A DNA stretch of 60,000 nucleotides from Lingula anatina (Eukaryota; Brachiopoda; Lingulata; Lingulida; Lingulidae): positions 64,001-124,000 of the forward strand of contig NW_019775401.1 of assembly GCF_001039355.2 (NCBI RefSeq). The letters are read 5' to 3'. Shown here one piece after another: positions 43,501 to 56,500 of this stretch; position 1 is the first letter of the stretch; each line of letters opens with the position of its first letter. The notes beneath the pieces are model-generated. The model ran no database searches, had not been told where the DNA came from, and was given only the letters and a program-made list of their open reading frames with translations. A program made the position numbers and the translations under genes.

Positions 43501-44505
43501 AGGACTTGTTACTGAATACTATGTGTTAAAGATATCATGGTCCAGATAGATAACTTCATGATCAAGGCTGAGAAAAGGTGGAGGGTTGATCTGTGGTCAA
43601 CCAGAACATAATTCAAATACTTAAAAAGATAAAGAAGATTGGACATGGCAACAGAACCTAATAGTCTTAAATTAGGAAACTACATGTAATTAATATTTGC
43701 TGTTCCAGTGTTAAATTTTTCTCTTTAAAGATGACATTGACAGAAGTATTAGACTGAAAAAACTGATTATTTCATAAATTATGATGATAGTTTGGAGAAC
43801 TTTTGCTGAGTATTCTACAAAATTATGCTTTGTCTTTACATAGATGAGGAGTGCATTGGTTTAGGACATATGGTGTAACCATGTGGAAATGTAACATAAG
43901 GCATCCAGGTTACTAGTTAATAATCAATCTAGTGTCCCAAAAGAACCAGACTTATTGAATATACAATACTGTTTGCATAGATATTGGCTCAGATGATTAT
44001 CCATTATAGAAGTTTCAAGAAATAAGCATGTTTGTTTTTATAGTGTCCATCTTAAGGTGTGAAGTAAAAGGATGCTTTAGGCAATTTAAACATTTATCAG
44101 GACACAGTTGTGTTTTCAGCTAAAAGGAATTATAGGCGTAGAAATGTAAGCTTTTTTGATAGCTCAAGTTAAAAGAAGGTAAATAATCAGGGACCCGTCT
44201 TCCACTTGATTAATCGCCCAATGACATAAAACATATCAAATGTTCCTTCTTACCATTTGACACATGCCCTCATCTGGCGAGTGAGTGTATTATGAATGGC
44301 TGACTGACCCATGACAATAGCCTGGCATGTGGCTGAATGTTAAGAAGACTGGGGAGATTGACCTCAGAGAGGACCAGGCAGGGCAAATAAACAAAAGTCA
44401 ATACTTTAAGATGATTTTTTAAACTGATCCTGGGTGAATGCCTTGGAGAAGTGCTCATCTGGGGCCTGCTGCTAAACAAGGGGTCATTCAGTGTACTGAC
44501 CTGAG

Positions 44506-44537
<32 letters not shown>

Positions 44538-47500
44538 GGGGGGGGGGTGTCTTGCAAGCTTCTTATGGTGAAGGTAGACAGAAATGTTAAAACTAAGGCT
44601 GTCCAGGTATTCTAGGAAGCCCTTTCCCTTAAAAGTATCTTAAAAAGAGTGAAAATTACAATTTCTCAAAGAATTGATCATCTGATTGTGATGAATAGAG
44701 TTCTGTGTGTGTGTTTGAGGGGGGGGGGGGGGGGGGGAAAGGGGAGAATATATTGCCCCTCTTTCATAGGGAATTAGATCAGAACTATTTAACTTAAATG
44801 TCCTATCAGTGCCTTTTTGACCTCCTTGAACAGTAAAACATTGTGTGATGAAATACCAAACGGATAAAGAAAGAGGAAGAAGCACCTGACGACATCTGTG
44901 TCTGTCTTTGGTATTGACAGCTTAGGTTAAAGACTACCCCAAAGTTTTGTTTATTTCTGCATTTACCATCAAGGGTTGCCACTACCTTTTGCAAAACAGC
45001 TGCATACAAAATTGCAATTGGAATCCTAGTTGAATCAATTAATGGTTTTGTAAGTGTCTTGTTTCAGAAAATATGTCAGCATTATAGTGCATTTTATTGT
45101 TAGACTTGCATTTGAGTTATGGATTCCATTAACTTAATGATGAAACCATGTCGGGATGTGACAGGATGTATTAGGGGAGAATTGCAGGTAATGACGAGGA
45201 CTTTTTTCTTGCAAAAGAATCTCGTTCCTTGTTGACAGGGTGAATCTTACATAAGCATCTTAGATGTACCTTGCACGTTGTGTGACTCAAAGCCCCCCAT
45301 TCCATAGTTAAAGTTTATGCCCCTTGGCTTGTTTGCCTGTCAGCTAATAACATTTTACCTAGACCATTTATCCCTGGAAGACAGCTTCTCTGCTTTATAA
45401 GGAGTTGAAATTTGACTGCTTATGAAATGTTTGCTTGTATTGAAAACTTCACCTGCTCTACTTATCAATAATTATCAAGTGCTTGACAGCAAATAATGGA
45501 AGATGCTAGGTCCTTCTTTAAACCTACACAGATATAAAAGTTTTTGCTTTAATCTACCTAGGATTTATGAAATGTTGAATTTTTTTTTTCATGAAATGTG
45601 TATGACAGTTTAAGAGAATGATAAAACACTTTGCTCCTTGTCTTTGTCTCAAGTCAACATTTTACTGTGACATAGATAGATTACATTTAAGTGTGTAAAT
45701 AATTTTGTCCCAAATATCAGGTAAATCTCTTTGATTTCTGTCTACTGCACAATCTCCTGATATTTACTTAGGAATGAAGGAGGCAATTTTTCAATATACA
45801 TTTATTATCTGTGACATAATGCAGTGTATGACTAAGGCCAATAAAATATATTGCTTCAAAAGAATAGAGACTATTTAAGATGATTTTTTTAAAACTGCGG
45901 ATAATAAATATGCCATCCTCTTTTTTGTCAAGAAAACTTGTAAGTATCGTGATGCAAATGAAAAAAATCTTGATTGATTATCAACACCTGTTTTGCTTGA
46001 AAACGAGAACATTTTAGCCAAGACGGAACTCGGAACTCGGTACATTTTGTCTCTTAGATGAAAAATTGATGTACGAGATGCCAAAATGTGTTGTAAAAAG
46101 GCCAATAAAGTTAATACCAGGAAAGTCACGTTAGGGTGAAAAAACCTTCATTGGTAAACAAAATGTTCAGCTAATGTTGTTCCTCCCTGCATTCCTTCAT
46201 GTGCTCCTGCTGAATGTTATCTGTGCTGCTGGAGCAATAAATGCTAATACAGCACACTTGACATGTTCAAAGGCTCCATGTAGATGTGCCTGTGTAACTG
46301 AGCCAGGCGCTACGATAGGGGACAGATTTTCTGGGTGGCAGCATGGAAATGGACGAGGGGATATGGATCACATGTACAAGTGTAGGAAATTACTTAGCCT
46401 GTAAAGAATGAGTGATAGAATTACAAATTAGGAGGTTTCAATGTGGAGAAGAGGTTGAAAAAGGGAGGGAAGGGGGTGTAATCGTACTTGGGATTTGTAA
46501 AGGAAGCTTGGTTAATGCAAGAATGGGAAGGCAATTCATAATAATGTAGTAAAAAAACTTAAGGAAAGGTAAGACATTGGAATGGCACAGGAATCAAGGA
46601 AAAGAAAGGGAGAAAATGTGGTCTAAGGGGTGTAAGTGGCATGGAGTGGAAGCTTGTGTTAGACAGACAATAAAATTGGCATAGATTTTAAAGCATTTTT
46701 TTCTTTTTCAGGAGGAACGACGTGACAGCTTGAACCGGTTCAGCACATCCTGCCCTTCCCTGGCTGATCCTGAAGTCCCATACAAGTACAATGGTAAGTG
46801 GTGGTTTATCCCTTTGAGTTTTTTTTTTTTTTTGGTTGAAAATCAAAGTCAAATTAGGCTTGTCTTAAATCTTGTTCCTGGAAGTACTATACTAAGTTAT
46901 AAAGTAGATGCAGTTTAGATAAAGCATGATGAAAGACGGATTTCCACACGGATCTGTTCACTGTGCTTTATCAACACTAGGTGAAGCTGTATGGACATTT
47001 TGTGATTGGTTCCTTTTTGTGATTGATGTGTTAGTTGAGACTGTTTGATCACAATCACATTTGATAGTGAGGTGCATCTGGAACAATTGCTTCCCTCCTT
47101 GTGATGAAATTCTAGTTCTTCCATTATTTATGTGTGTGGATAAATGCAAGGGCAAATTAAGTTAGCTTCCTGGGTTTTCCTGGAAATGTTTAGTACACAG
47201 AATAGATAAAATTTTACATTTTGATTTCTGGTTTAAATTAGGAAAACATTTAACCTGAAGAGGAGACTGCCAGCCTGGATGGCAGAATCTATCCCTATGT
47301 CCTCCTATTAGTCTTAATCTCAGAGGATAAAGATATTTTTAACCTTGCAAGGGCTTAAAAATATGGATGTTCCATCTGATTTGATTTAATTAAGGGCTAT
47401 GCCAGGTTGGTCTGGCCTGTGGTTCTGTGAGAAAGCTAGTCTTGGTTTGCTGGATAATTTCAGATCTGTAATCAGAGTATCATCTCCCAAGGACATGTCA

Positions 47501-50500
47501 CTAGACAAGTTGAAAATGATCTATTTCTAAAAAAACTTTGCTGTGAGCTAGTGTCTGGGTTTATGAAACAGAAATGACCCATAAAGAGTACAGCAATCCA
47601 TCAGTTTGTATGGCTTCTAGTGTTCTTATAGCAAAAATCTTTCCCAGTTTTTTTAGTGTCTGGAAATGAAGAACAGGTTAGAATAAGTCTTTTTAGAGAA
47701 AATGTAATTTTAAGTGAAAAAAGTTGTTAGCTACAGATTTATATGAATAAAAAAGAGAAATAAAAGAAAATAGAGGGATTATGAAAAGTAAAAACAAGAG
47801 CAGCACATAAATAAGAGATAATAAATTTTATTTATATTTTTCTCATGAAAAACATCCCCATAAAAAAGACCATTTGCCTGCACACCAAAGTAAACAAGTC
47901 AATATATTCAGGTCAGCCACAGCTATTTCACTTACCGCACACCTAATAGTTTTTATGAACCTTCATATTAAATGGCTATTGAGAATATATACATATAATA
48001 AAAAAAGGACAGGCAGTGTCTAATTGACATTCACCGCACTTGCCTGGATAGAATAGGTAAACCAAGTCAATAAAGTCAATCTCCAGGGACTTTCAAGCTC
48101 TCAAGGTTATTAAGCTGCACTGGTGTTCCCTGTGGAAATGAGCTGTTGTAGTAGTGGAAGAGTGGCTTCATTGTCCCTGATGTGATGAGGACAATTTGTC
48201 TAGAGTGTATGAGGTGATATGAGGTACAGTGAGAAGAATTTCCGTTGTTGCATTATAGTGCAGAATCACTGTTTGAGCATGTTTGCAAGGTAAGCATCAT
48301 AATTTAATTTACATTTCATTCTTTTAGCCTGTCACTTGTAACCAGGGCTTCATGCTTCTCTCTTGTTGAGGTCATATTGCACCAGTTGAGTGGAGTGCAT
48401 TTCTCTAAGCTACTGGTGTATAGTGTATTGCATTCAGATCTCAGAGTTTGAATTATTCAGGAATTGTAAGGCATCAGATCTGGGGTTTCCAGCTGTGGGC
48501 TGAATTACTTTTCACTTTATTCCATGCTGTTTCAAAAACAGTTCAAGTTGTTTTTTGGGAACATGGCCACACCTAGACGTCACACTTAAAACCTTGACAC
48601 AGTTTTGCATAGAAGTGAATAGGGAAGCCATTAACTGTGTCGAAATTGTTGACTAAGTCTTCAGTTGTGGTAAAACCTTTCATGGTCTTCCCGTTACTTG
48701 GTGTCAGCTGCATATCAATGCCATCCAGCCTTCCTGGAACCAGATCTATGTGTTTCTATTTGGGAACACTGTCTGCAGCTCTGTCCCTGGTTGTCACTTC
48801 TTGGTGGTTGATAACTAATTGGATGACTCATTCTCAAGGTGGGTCGAACTGTCATTGTGGACAGTTTGTGTATTGCCTGTTATTTACGTGTTGAATTGTA
48901 TAAATGTAGTTAGATGGCATTATACAAAGATAAGTTTAAAGAAGATAATTAGATCAAACTAGGAGATCAGGAGGTATTTTAGTTAAAAGAATTTGAAGGT
49001 AGGTTCAGAAGTACACCATTTTCTAAGGCATGCATGTGTGCGTGTACACGCGCATGTATATGTGTGTGATGACATTTTGTGCATTTAATAGACTGAAAAA
49101 TTTTTGTTTTTATGACAGGGCAGTTCATATTAAAAATGGCAGATGGGTATTCCTACATCTGTGTCATATATTGTATATAGCATGTAGGAAAGCCATTAAA
49201 AGAAATGTGGTAAAACCACCTCCCAGGCTATATGGACACAGCAAGATGGAGAGAATATGAAGGTAACAGTAAGATAGACTGATGTCACTGCTAGGTGCTA
49301 TCTCCTGGTCTCAGCGGGAATTGGTTGTCATAATATGTCACTGTAAATTGGAAACTGATGTGTTACTTGTTTTAAGCAGAATCAATAGCTGAGTATGTGA
49401 CTTATGGAAACAGTCCATAGGCATCACTTTATCATCACTCTGTGATCTAAATGGGAATCATCGGCCAGTAAGGTGGTGATAAAACCCCAGACACAGCTGG
49501 AAATGATCCACTGTTCTCAAGGCTGTTTTCTTCATTGCAGTATTGACTATGTGTAAGTACATGTATACAATAGAAATCCTGTTGTAAAATCTAGGGTAAT
49601 ATCCACCCTCTACAATTAAAAATCATATAGGAAAATTTTGAAATTTTGTTTCAAAAATTATTCGCTTGTTTTCAATAATTTTTGTATTTTTGAGATGTGT
49701 ATACTTTTGATTTGATATTTTTAAATTAAAGACTCGGCAAGTCTTTTGGGATGATTTTATAGGTATGCAGTCTTTTTACGAATAACCTGAGACAAGATCT
49801 TGTCTGTTAACCAGGAGAATGCTTTCAATTGTGAATGACTCTCTCTTTGTATTTTCTGCCTAATACACAGCACACTTAATATTGTTGTGGTAACTGCCAT
49901 GATTAATAGAGCAGAGGAGATCTGTTTTAATTATGTAAATTGGTTAGTGGGGGCTTAATTACTTTGCAGTGCAGTACTTACCTGTGCATATTAGCTGTAC
50001 TGTCAGGAAAGGTAGTTTATTGGATAGATGTAGGGCAAGGAATAACACTGAATATTTTAAAAAGGAGGTCTGGTTTGTGAGCTGTTATGAGTCCTAGTTA
50101 AAAGGTATGTGAATGTTTTTCAGGATAATTAAATTAGGTTATCATTTTTATTTTGTCTGGTGTCACATTCTAAAGTGTTATCAAAGAAAGCATCTAGTGC
50201 TTCGTTCTCATCATTTTCTGAGTTCAAACAACCAATTAGATGGACTTTGTACAAGTAGAAGTTGAATCTTGATTCTGTTTTAAGTCAGTTCTTTATAAGA
50301 AAAGCACACGGCGATATCTTGGGATCCGGGGTCAAAGCATAACACCATTGTCAAGCTGGCTGCAGAAACAGTACCGCACAGGTTGTTCAATGGCTGCCAC
50401 CATATTGGCACACTAAAGCTCCTGGGGTGGGAGATGGACTCACTGATAACTCCTCTTTTCACATACATGGCAGTGCTGAGAACAATAGGCCCTTCTGCTG

Positions 50501-53500
50501 AAGTCAAACAACCTAAACTCAACATGACTTCTGATTTTTATCATAGTTTCCCCTAGGCAGGCAGTTTGTCAAACTTAACAGGGGTGACACTGGTTTGTTT
50601 CTGACTTTGAAGACCTGAGAGAGAGAGAAAAAAAGGTGTTAGTAAGAGGCAGGCGTCTGTCCTTTTTGCTCAAAGAAAAGACTGAGGGTCATAGGATTTG
50701 ATGGAAGTTTAAGTGGCAGTGGTTTTGTTTTGCATTCACAGTGATGGTTAATATACACAGTAAGTGTATTATAATGTTTTTCTCTTGACCTGACTACATT
50801 TTTGGTAATATAAATCTGCTGGTTTTTACCTAAGTTAGAAATGAAGACCTGACCAAATAATTGAAAAGTGAAATGAATTGAAAGAATCATGATATTTTTG
50901 GATGAGAAGGAAATGGAAGGATAAGGTTAATACCAATATGGCAAGTTATTTTATGTAACAAGCTAAATATTAACTGCCAATCTGGTATCAATATGATTAT
51001 CTTCCATTTGAAACTAGACAATGTTCTTTCATTGAAATGAATTAAGCAGGGGTAGGGGGAATCAAAAAGATAGTGTACATTTATGCAGGGACAAAACAGC
51101 TTTGCCCGAAAACAAATGTGCTTCATTTACCTCTAGGCATACATTATAAACAACCTGTGAAGCTAATGAAGTAACTGCTATCATTATTTGAACACACTCC
51201 CACTCCCTAGTTGTGAATAATGGATGTCTTCAGAGGTCAGAGCACTCTTTTTAGTGCTTTACATGTTTTGCTTTATGACCTGGTTTTGTACTTTTTTGAC
51301 AGCAGACACTTCAAATTCACTTTGTAACAATAATTTATTTCAAAGCTGTATTTCGTCAACTAGTAGATGTCTTCTTATAACTTAAAAAATTATAGCAAGG
51401 TAGAATGGGGAATGGTAGGTATTAAACCTATGCCAAATTAATTCTCAAGAACTTTAAGAAAAATTGATAAGTATCATCAAAATCATGAAAATTGGTACAA
51501 GGTTATTGTAGAAAAAATGTTAAATTAACAATAGTTTTTTAAATAAAAAAAATGAAGTAGTTAAAATTTCTCAGAAATGGTTATTTGACACCATGTTGGC
51601 CATTCCAAGTCACCTGCTGGAAGATTGAGCATTTACAAGATGGGTAAGGCATAATCACTGACAAATGAGTCTGGAATTGTGAACTAAATGATGGATTGAG
51701 AAGTTAATAACAGGATTTAGGAAATTAAATCCCTGAAAGAAACTATTAAAATCCCCCTTCTTTGCTTAAGTTAGATTTGTGTTGACAAGCACAGTGCTTA
51801 AAAGCTTTCAGTGATGCCACATCAAATTGATATGGAAATATTGCCATTGTCTACTGTCATGGATCGTAAAAAGGATATAGAATATATGAACTAAACCATT
51901 TTTTGAAAACTTCAAAGGTGGGGGTGGATGTATGCATTACAATATTTACCCCCTTTTGCAATGATACATAACAGATTATCATGACTCTTGATGGCAGGTG
52001 GTCTAAAATAGCTTTGCCAAAATGGGTAAGTTGTGGTTAGTTCTTCTAGTTCCGAATTTTTGACTTCTGAAAGATGAGTTTATGAAAAATTATGACCAGT
52101 GAACTGCGGTCTGTGGGTGACTTTGGTTTAAAGTGACCTTATTCACATTATAGACAACAGGGTGATTGCAGGATAACTGGTTGCCATGGTGAATTGTAGC
52201 AGTGACTGTGGCACAAATGTATTCGAATGCTTTGGTTGAATATTTAGAAAATCAATCAGTTTCAATAGCAATCATTTACAGAGAGAATTCCTGGATCTCT
52301 CAGTGATTTAGAGAAAAAGGACATTTTCTGATACTTCATGTGTAAGTTTTTTTTTTTTTAATTTCTCTTTGTATTATTCATGTTATATCATCATTATCAT
52401 TAAGTTTGCAGTAGAGTCAGGCTGAGAAGGGCAGGGATTGGAGTTTTCCTTCTTTTAGAGGATTCTGGTTTTTTGTATGTACAGGAGATTTAAAACATTT
52501 TCTGAATTTTGTATGGATGTAAAAAACATGAAATTCAGTGAAAGGAAAGCCCCTTCCCATTTTTTTAGCACTCAAAAAAATTGTGATAATATTCATCTTG
52601 AGACACAATAACCAGGTGTTGGCAACCTGACAGAAATCAGCTTGGAATGTGCTTTTCCATAGAGACAGACACAACAATTCAAGCTTTTGAAGTCACATTG
52701 TTTTAGCAGCCTATCTTCATTTTCGGGACTGTTGCATTATTTGCATTAAAATGAAAATAGTGATGCATTTGGATGTGCTAGAAAAAAGGAACACTTTACA
52801 ATAAAACAGTTTCAGACTACTGGAGCAATATCATACAATATATAGCATCCTTTAAAGGCACAGCTTGCTTGAAAGCCATTCTGTTAGTAAGCTGAACAAA
52901 ACCCTTTATTTTGTCAAGACAGAAAAGAGTACAGCTGCCTGCTCTACAGTTCACAGTGTTCATGGTGTTCTCAAGTAGGGGAGTAGTTTATTTAGCTGGA
53001 TGAAGATGAAACACTTGGGAAGGTGACTCAGAAATTAGCAATACTGTAATGACAGTCATTTGTGGTGTAGGTTGTGTGTTATTGTGGTGTGGGTTGTGTA
53101 TTATTTTATAGAATAAACAACCATGTATATGGAGTCTGTGTGTGGTTTTGTAGGAGGTATTAATCCACAGTTCTTTTTTTAGACTTTACGGAAATTAATT
53201 CTGTTGATGACACAAGAAATGACAAAGACGCATATTTTTAGAAGTTGTTGGTATTAGTTTCTTCAAAAATTGTCATCTAGTTTGATTTTACCTGTACAAC
53301 TTGGTAAGTGACATAATTAATGAGCCAAGGTTGTAAATATTTACTGTCATTAATCTGGAAAGTTTTATGAGTGTTTTTTANTGTTGTTTTGCATTCACAG
53401 TGATGGTTAATATACACAGTAAGTGTATTATAATGTTTTTCTCTTGACCTGACTACATTTTTGGTAATATAAATCTGCTGGTTTTTACCTAAGTAAGAAA

Positions 53501-56500
53501 TGAAGACCTGACCAAATAATTGAAAAGTGAAATGAATTGAAAGAATCATGATATTTTTGGATGAGAAGGAAATGGAAGGATAAGGTTAATACCAATATGG
53601 CAAGTTATTTTATGTAACAAGCTAAATATTAACTGCCAATCTGGTATCAATATGATTATCTTCCATTTAAAACTAGACAATGTTCTTTCATTGAAATGAA
53701 TTAAGCAGGGGTAGGGGGAATCAAAAAGATAGTGTACATTTATGCAGGGACAAAACAGCTTTGCCCGAAAACAAATGTGCTTCATTTACCTCTAGGCATA
53801 CATTATAAACAACCTGTGAAGCTAATGAAGTAACTGCTATCATTATTTGAACACACTCCCACTCCCTAGTTGTGAATAATGGATGTCTTCAGAGGTCAGA
53901 GCACTCTTTTTAGTGCTTTACATGTTTTGCTTTATGACCTGGTTTTGTACTTTTTTGACAGCAGACACTTCAAATTCACTTTGTAACAATAATTTATTTC
54001 GAAGCTGTATTTCGTCAACTAGTAGATGTCTTCTTATAACTTAAAAAATTATAGCAAGGTAGAATGGGGAATGGTAGGTATTAAACCTATGCCAAATTAA
54101 TTCTCAAGAACTTTAAGAAAAATTGACAAGTATCATCAAAATCATGAAAATTGGTACAAGGTTATTGTAGAAAAAATGTTAAATTAACAACAGTTTTTTT
54201 AAATAAAAAAATTGAAGTAGTTAAAATTTCTCAGAAATGGTTATTTGACACAATGTTGGCCATTCCAAGTCACCTGCTGGAAGATTGAGCATTTACAAGA
54301 TGGGTAAGGCATAATCACTGACAAATGAGTCTGGAATTGTGAACTAAATGATGGATTGAGAAGTTAATAACAGGATTTAGGAAATTAAATCCCTGAAAGA
54401 AACTATTAAAATCCCCCTTCTTTGCTTAAGTTAGATTTGTGTTGACAAGCACAGTGCTTAAAAGCTTTCAGTGATGCCACATCAAATTGATATGGAAATA
54501 TTTCCATTGTCTACTGTCATGGATCGTAAAAAGGATATATATGAACTAAACCATTTTTTGAAAACTTCAAAGGTGGGGGTCGATGTATGCATTACAATAT
54601 TTACCCCCTTTTGCAATGATACATTACAGATTATCATGACTCTTGATGGCAGGTGGTCTAAAATAGCTTTGCCAAAATGGGTAAGTTGTGGTTAGTTCTT
54701 CTAGTTCCGAATTTTTGACTTCTGAAAGATGAGTTTATGAAAAATTATGACCAGTGAACTGCGGTCTGTGGGTGACTTTGGTTTAAAGTGACCTTATTCA
54801 CATTATAGACAACAGGGTGATTGCAGGATAACTGGTTGCCATGGTGAATTGTAGCAGTGACTGTGGCACAAATGTATTCGAATGCTTTGGTTGAATATTT
54901 AGAAAATCAGTCAGTTTGAATAGCAATCATTTACAGAGAGAATTCCTGGATCTCTCAGTGATTTAGAGAAAAAGGACATTTTCTGATACTTCATGTGTAA
55001 GGTTTTTTTTTTTAATTTCTCTTTGTATTATTCATGTTTTATCATCATTATCATTATAAGTTTGCAGTAGAGTCAGGCTGAGTAGGGCAGGGATTGGAGT
55101 TTTCCTTCTTTTAGAGGATTCTGGTTTTTCGTGTGTACAGGAGATTTAAAACATTTTCTGAATTTTGTATGGATGTAAAAAACATGAAATTCAGTGAAAG
55201 GAAAGTCCCTTCCCATTTTTTTAGCACTCAAAAAAATTGTGATAATATTCATCTTGAGACACAATAACCAGGTGTTGGCAACCTGACAGAAATCAGCTTG
55301 GAATGTGCTTTTCCATAGAGACAGACACAACAATTCAAGCTTTTGAAGTCACATTGTTTTAGCAGCCTATCTTCATTTTCGGGACTGTTGCATTATTTGC
55401 ATTAAAATGAAAATAGTGATGCACTTGGATGTGCTAGAAAAAAGGAACACTTTACAGTAAAACAGTTTCAGACTACTGGAGCAATATCATACAATATATA
55501 GCATCCTTTAAAGGCACAGCTTGCTTGAAAGCCATTCTGTTAGTAAGCTGAACAAAACCCTTTATTTTGTCAAGACAGAAAAGAGTACAGCTGCCTGCTC
55601 TACAGTTCACAGTGTTCATGGTGTTCTCAAGTAGGGGAGTAGTTTATTTAGCTGGATGAAGATGAAACACTTGGGAAGGTGACTCAGAAATTAGCAATAC
55701 TATAATGACAGTCATTTGTGGTGTAGGTTGTGTGTTATTGTGGTGTGGGTTGTGTATTATTTTATAGAATAAACAACCATGTATATGGAGTCTGTGTGTG
55801 GTTTTGTAGGAGGTATTAATCCACAGTTCTTTTTTTAGACTTTACGGAAATTAATTCTGTTGATGACACAAGAAATGACAAAGACACATATTTTTAGAAG
55901 TTGTTGGTATTAGTTTCTTCAAAAATTGACATCTAGTTTGATTTTACCTGTACAACTTGGTAAGTGACATAATTAATGAGCCAAGGTTGTAAATATTTAC
56001 TGTCATTAATCTGGAAAGTTTTATGAGTGTTTTTTTTTTAATCTTCTTGAGATATCTCTATAACACAGGTATTCTAAGGTTCAAGACCTTTGGAGAATTA
56101 AGGTGTGTGTGGCCTTTAAGATGATTCTGATCTCAAATATATCTATAAAGTTTTCACCAAAGGTCTAGTGTACTTTAAGTATGCTGTAAATCTTTATTAA
56201 TGCTGTGTTTTGGCAAGTATTTTCACGTTAATTTAGTCATAAGTGAAACTGAAAATCTAACAAGGTGGAAACCAGGAAGTAGGAAAGTATTTGTTGCTGA
56301 TGATTAAGAAAAGTTGCTGTAACAATGGCATTGATGAGATTGATCTTTTTTATGTCTATTTAACATTTTTATCGAGGGAAAAGATGAGATAGCATCCAGA
56401 TACCTGATAATGTCAAACTTTCCATTTCTAAGTGAACAATTTTTTTTGACTACATTGACATTTATCTCTTTTCCATGCGGGGTGGTAAATCCCCATTAGT

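Larger units (their letters stand above)
36930..46711. other. Intron 9, inflated by duplicated block B
   Basis: GT-AG interval of about 9.8 kb as assembled. It contains the rest of block B copy 1, the N at 39791, a 257-bp unmatched tail, and block B copy 2 with the second exon 9. Then comes unique sequence with a poly-T/poly-G tract, a G run and a 76-codon ORF with a signal-peptide-like start (46174-46404). True length is probably nearer 5 kb. Confidence 0.7.

Noticed and set aside
35511-44338. Genuine tandem duplication with mutually exclusive exons
   Set aside because: Exon copies are identical, so there would be no protein diversity, and the join coincides with an N just as in two other unrelated blocks. 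Allelic contig overlap is the simpler explanation.
48637-48894. 85-codon ORF with hydrophobic stretches in intron 10, and a long open frame on its opposite strand
   Set aside because: No homology, no splice signals in phase, and interrupted on the opposite strand by stops. Treated as chance.
54471-54695. 74-codon ORF in block C copy 2
   Set aside because: The other copy carries a 5-base difference that breaks the frame, so it is not maintained.
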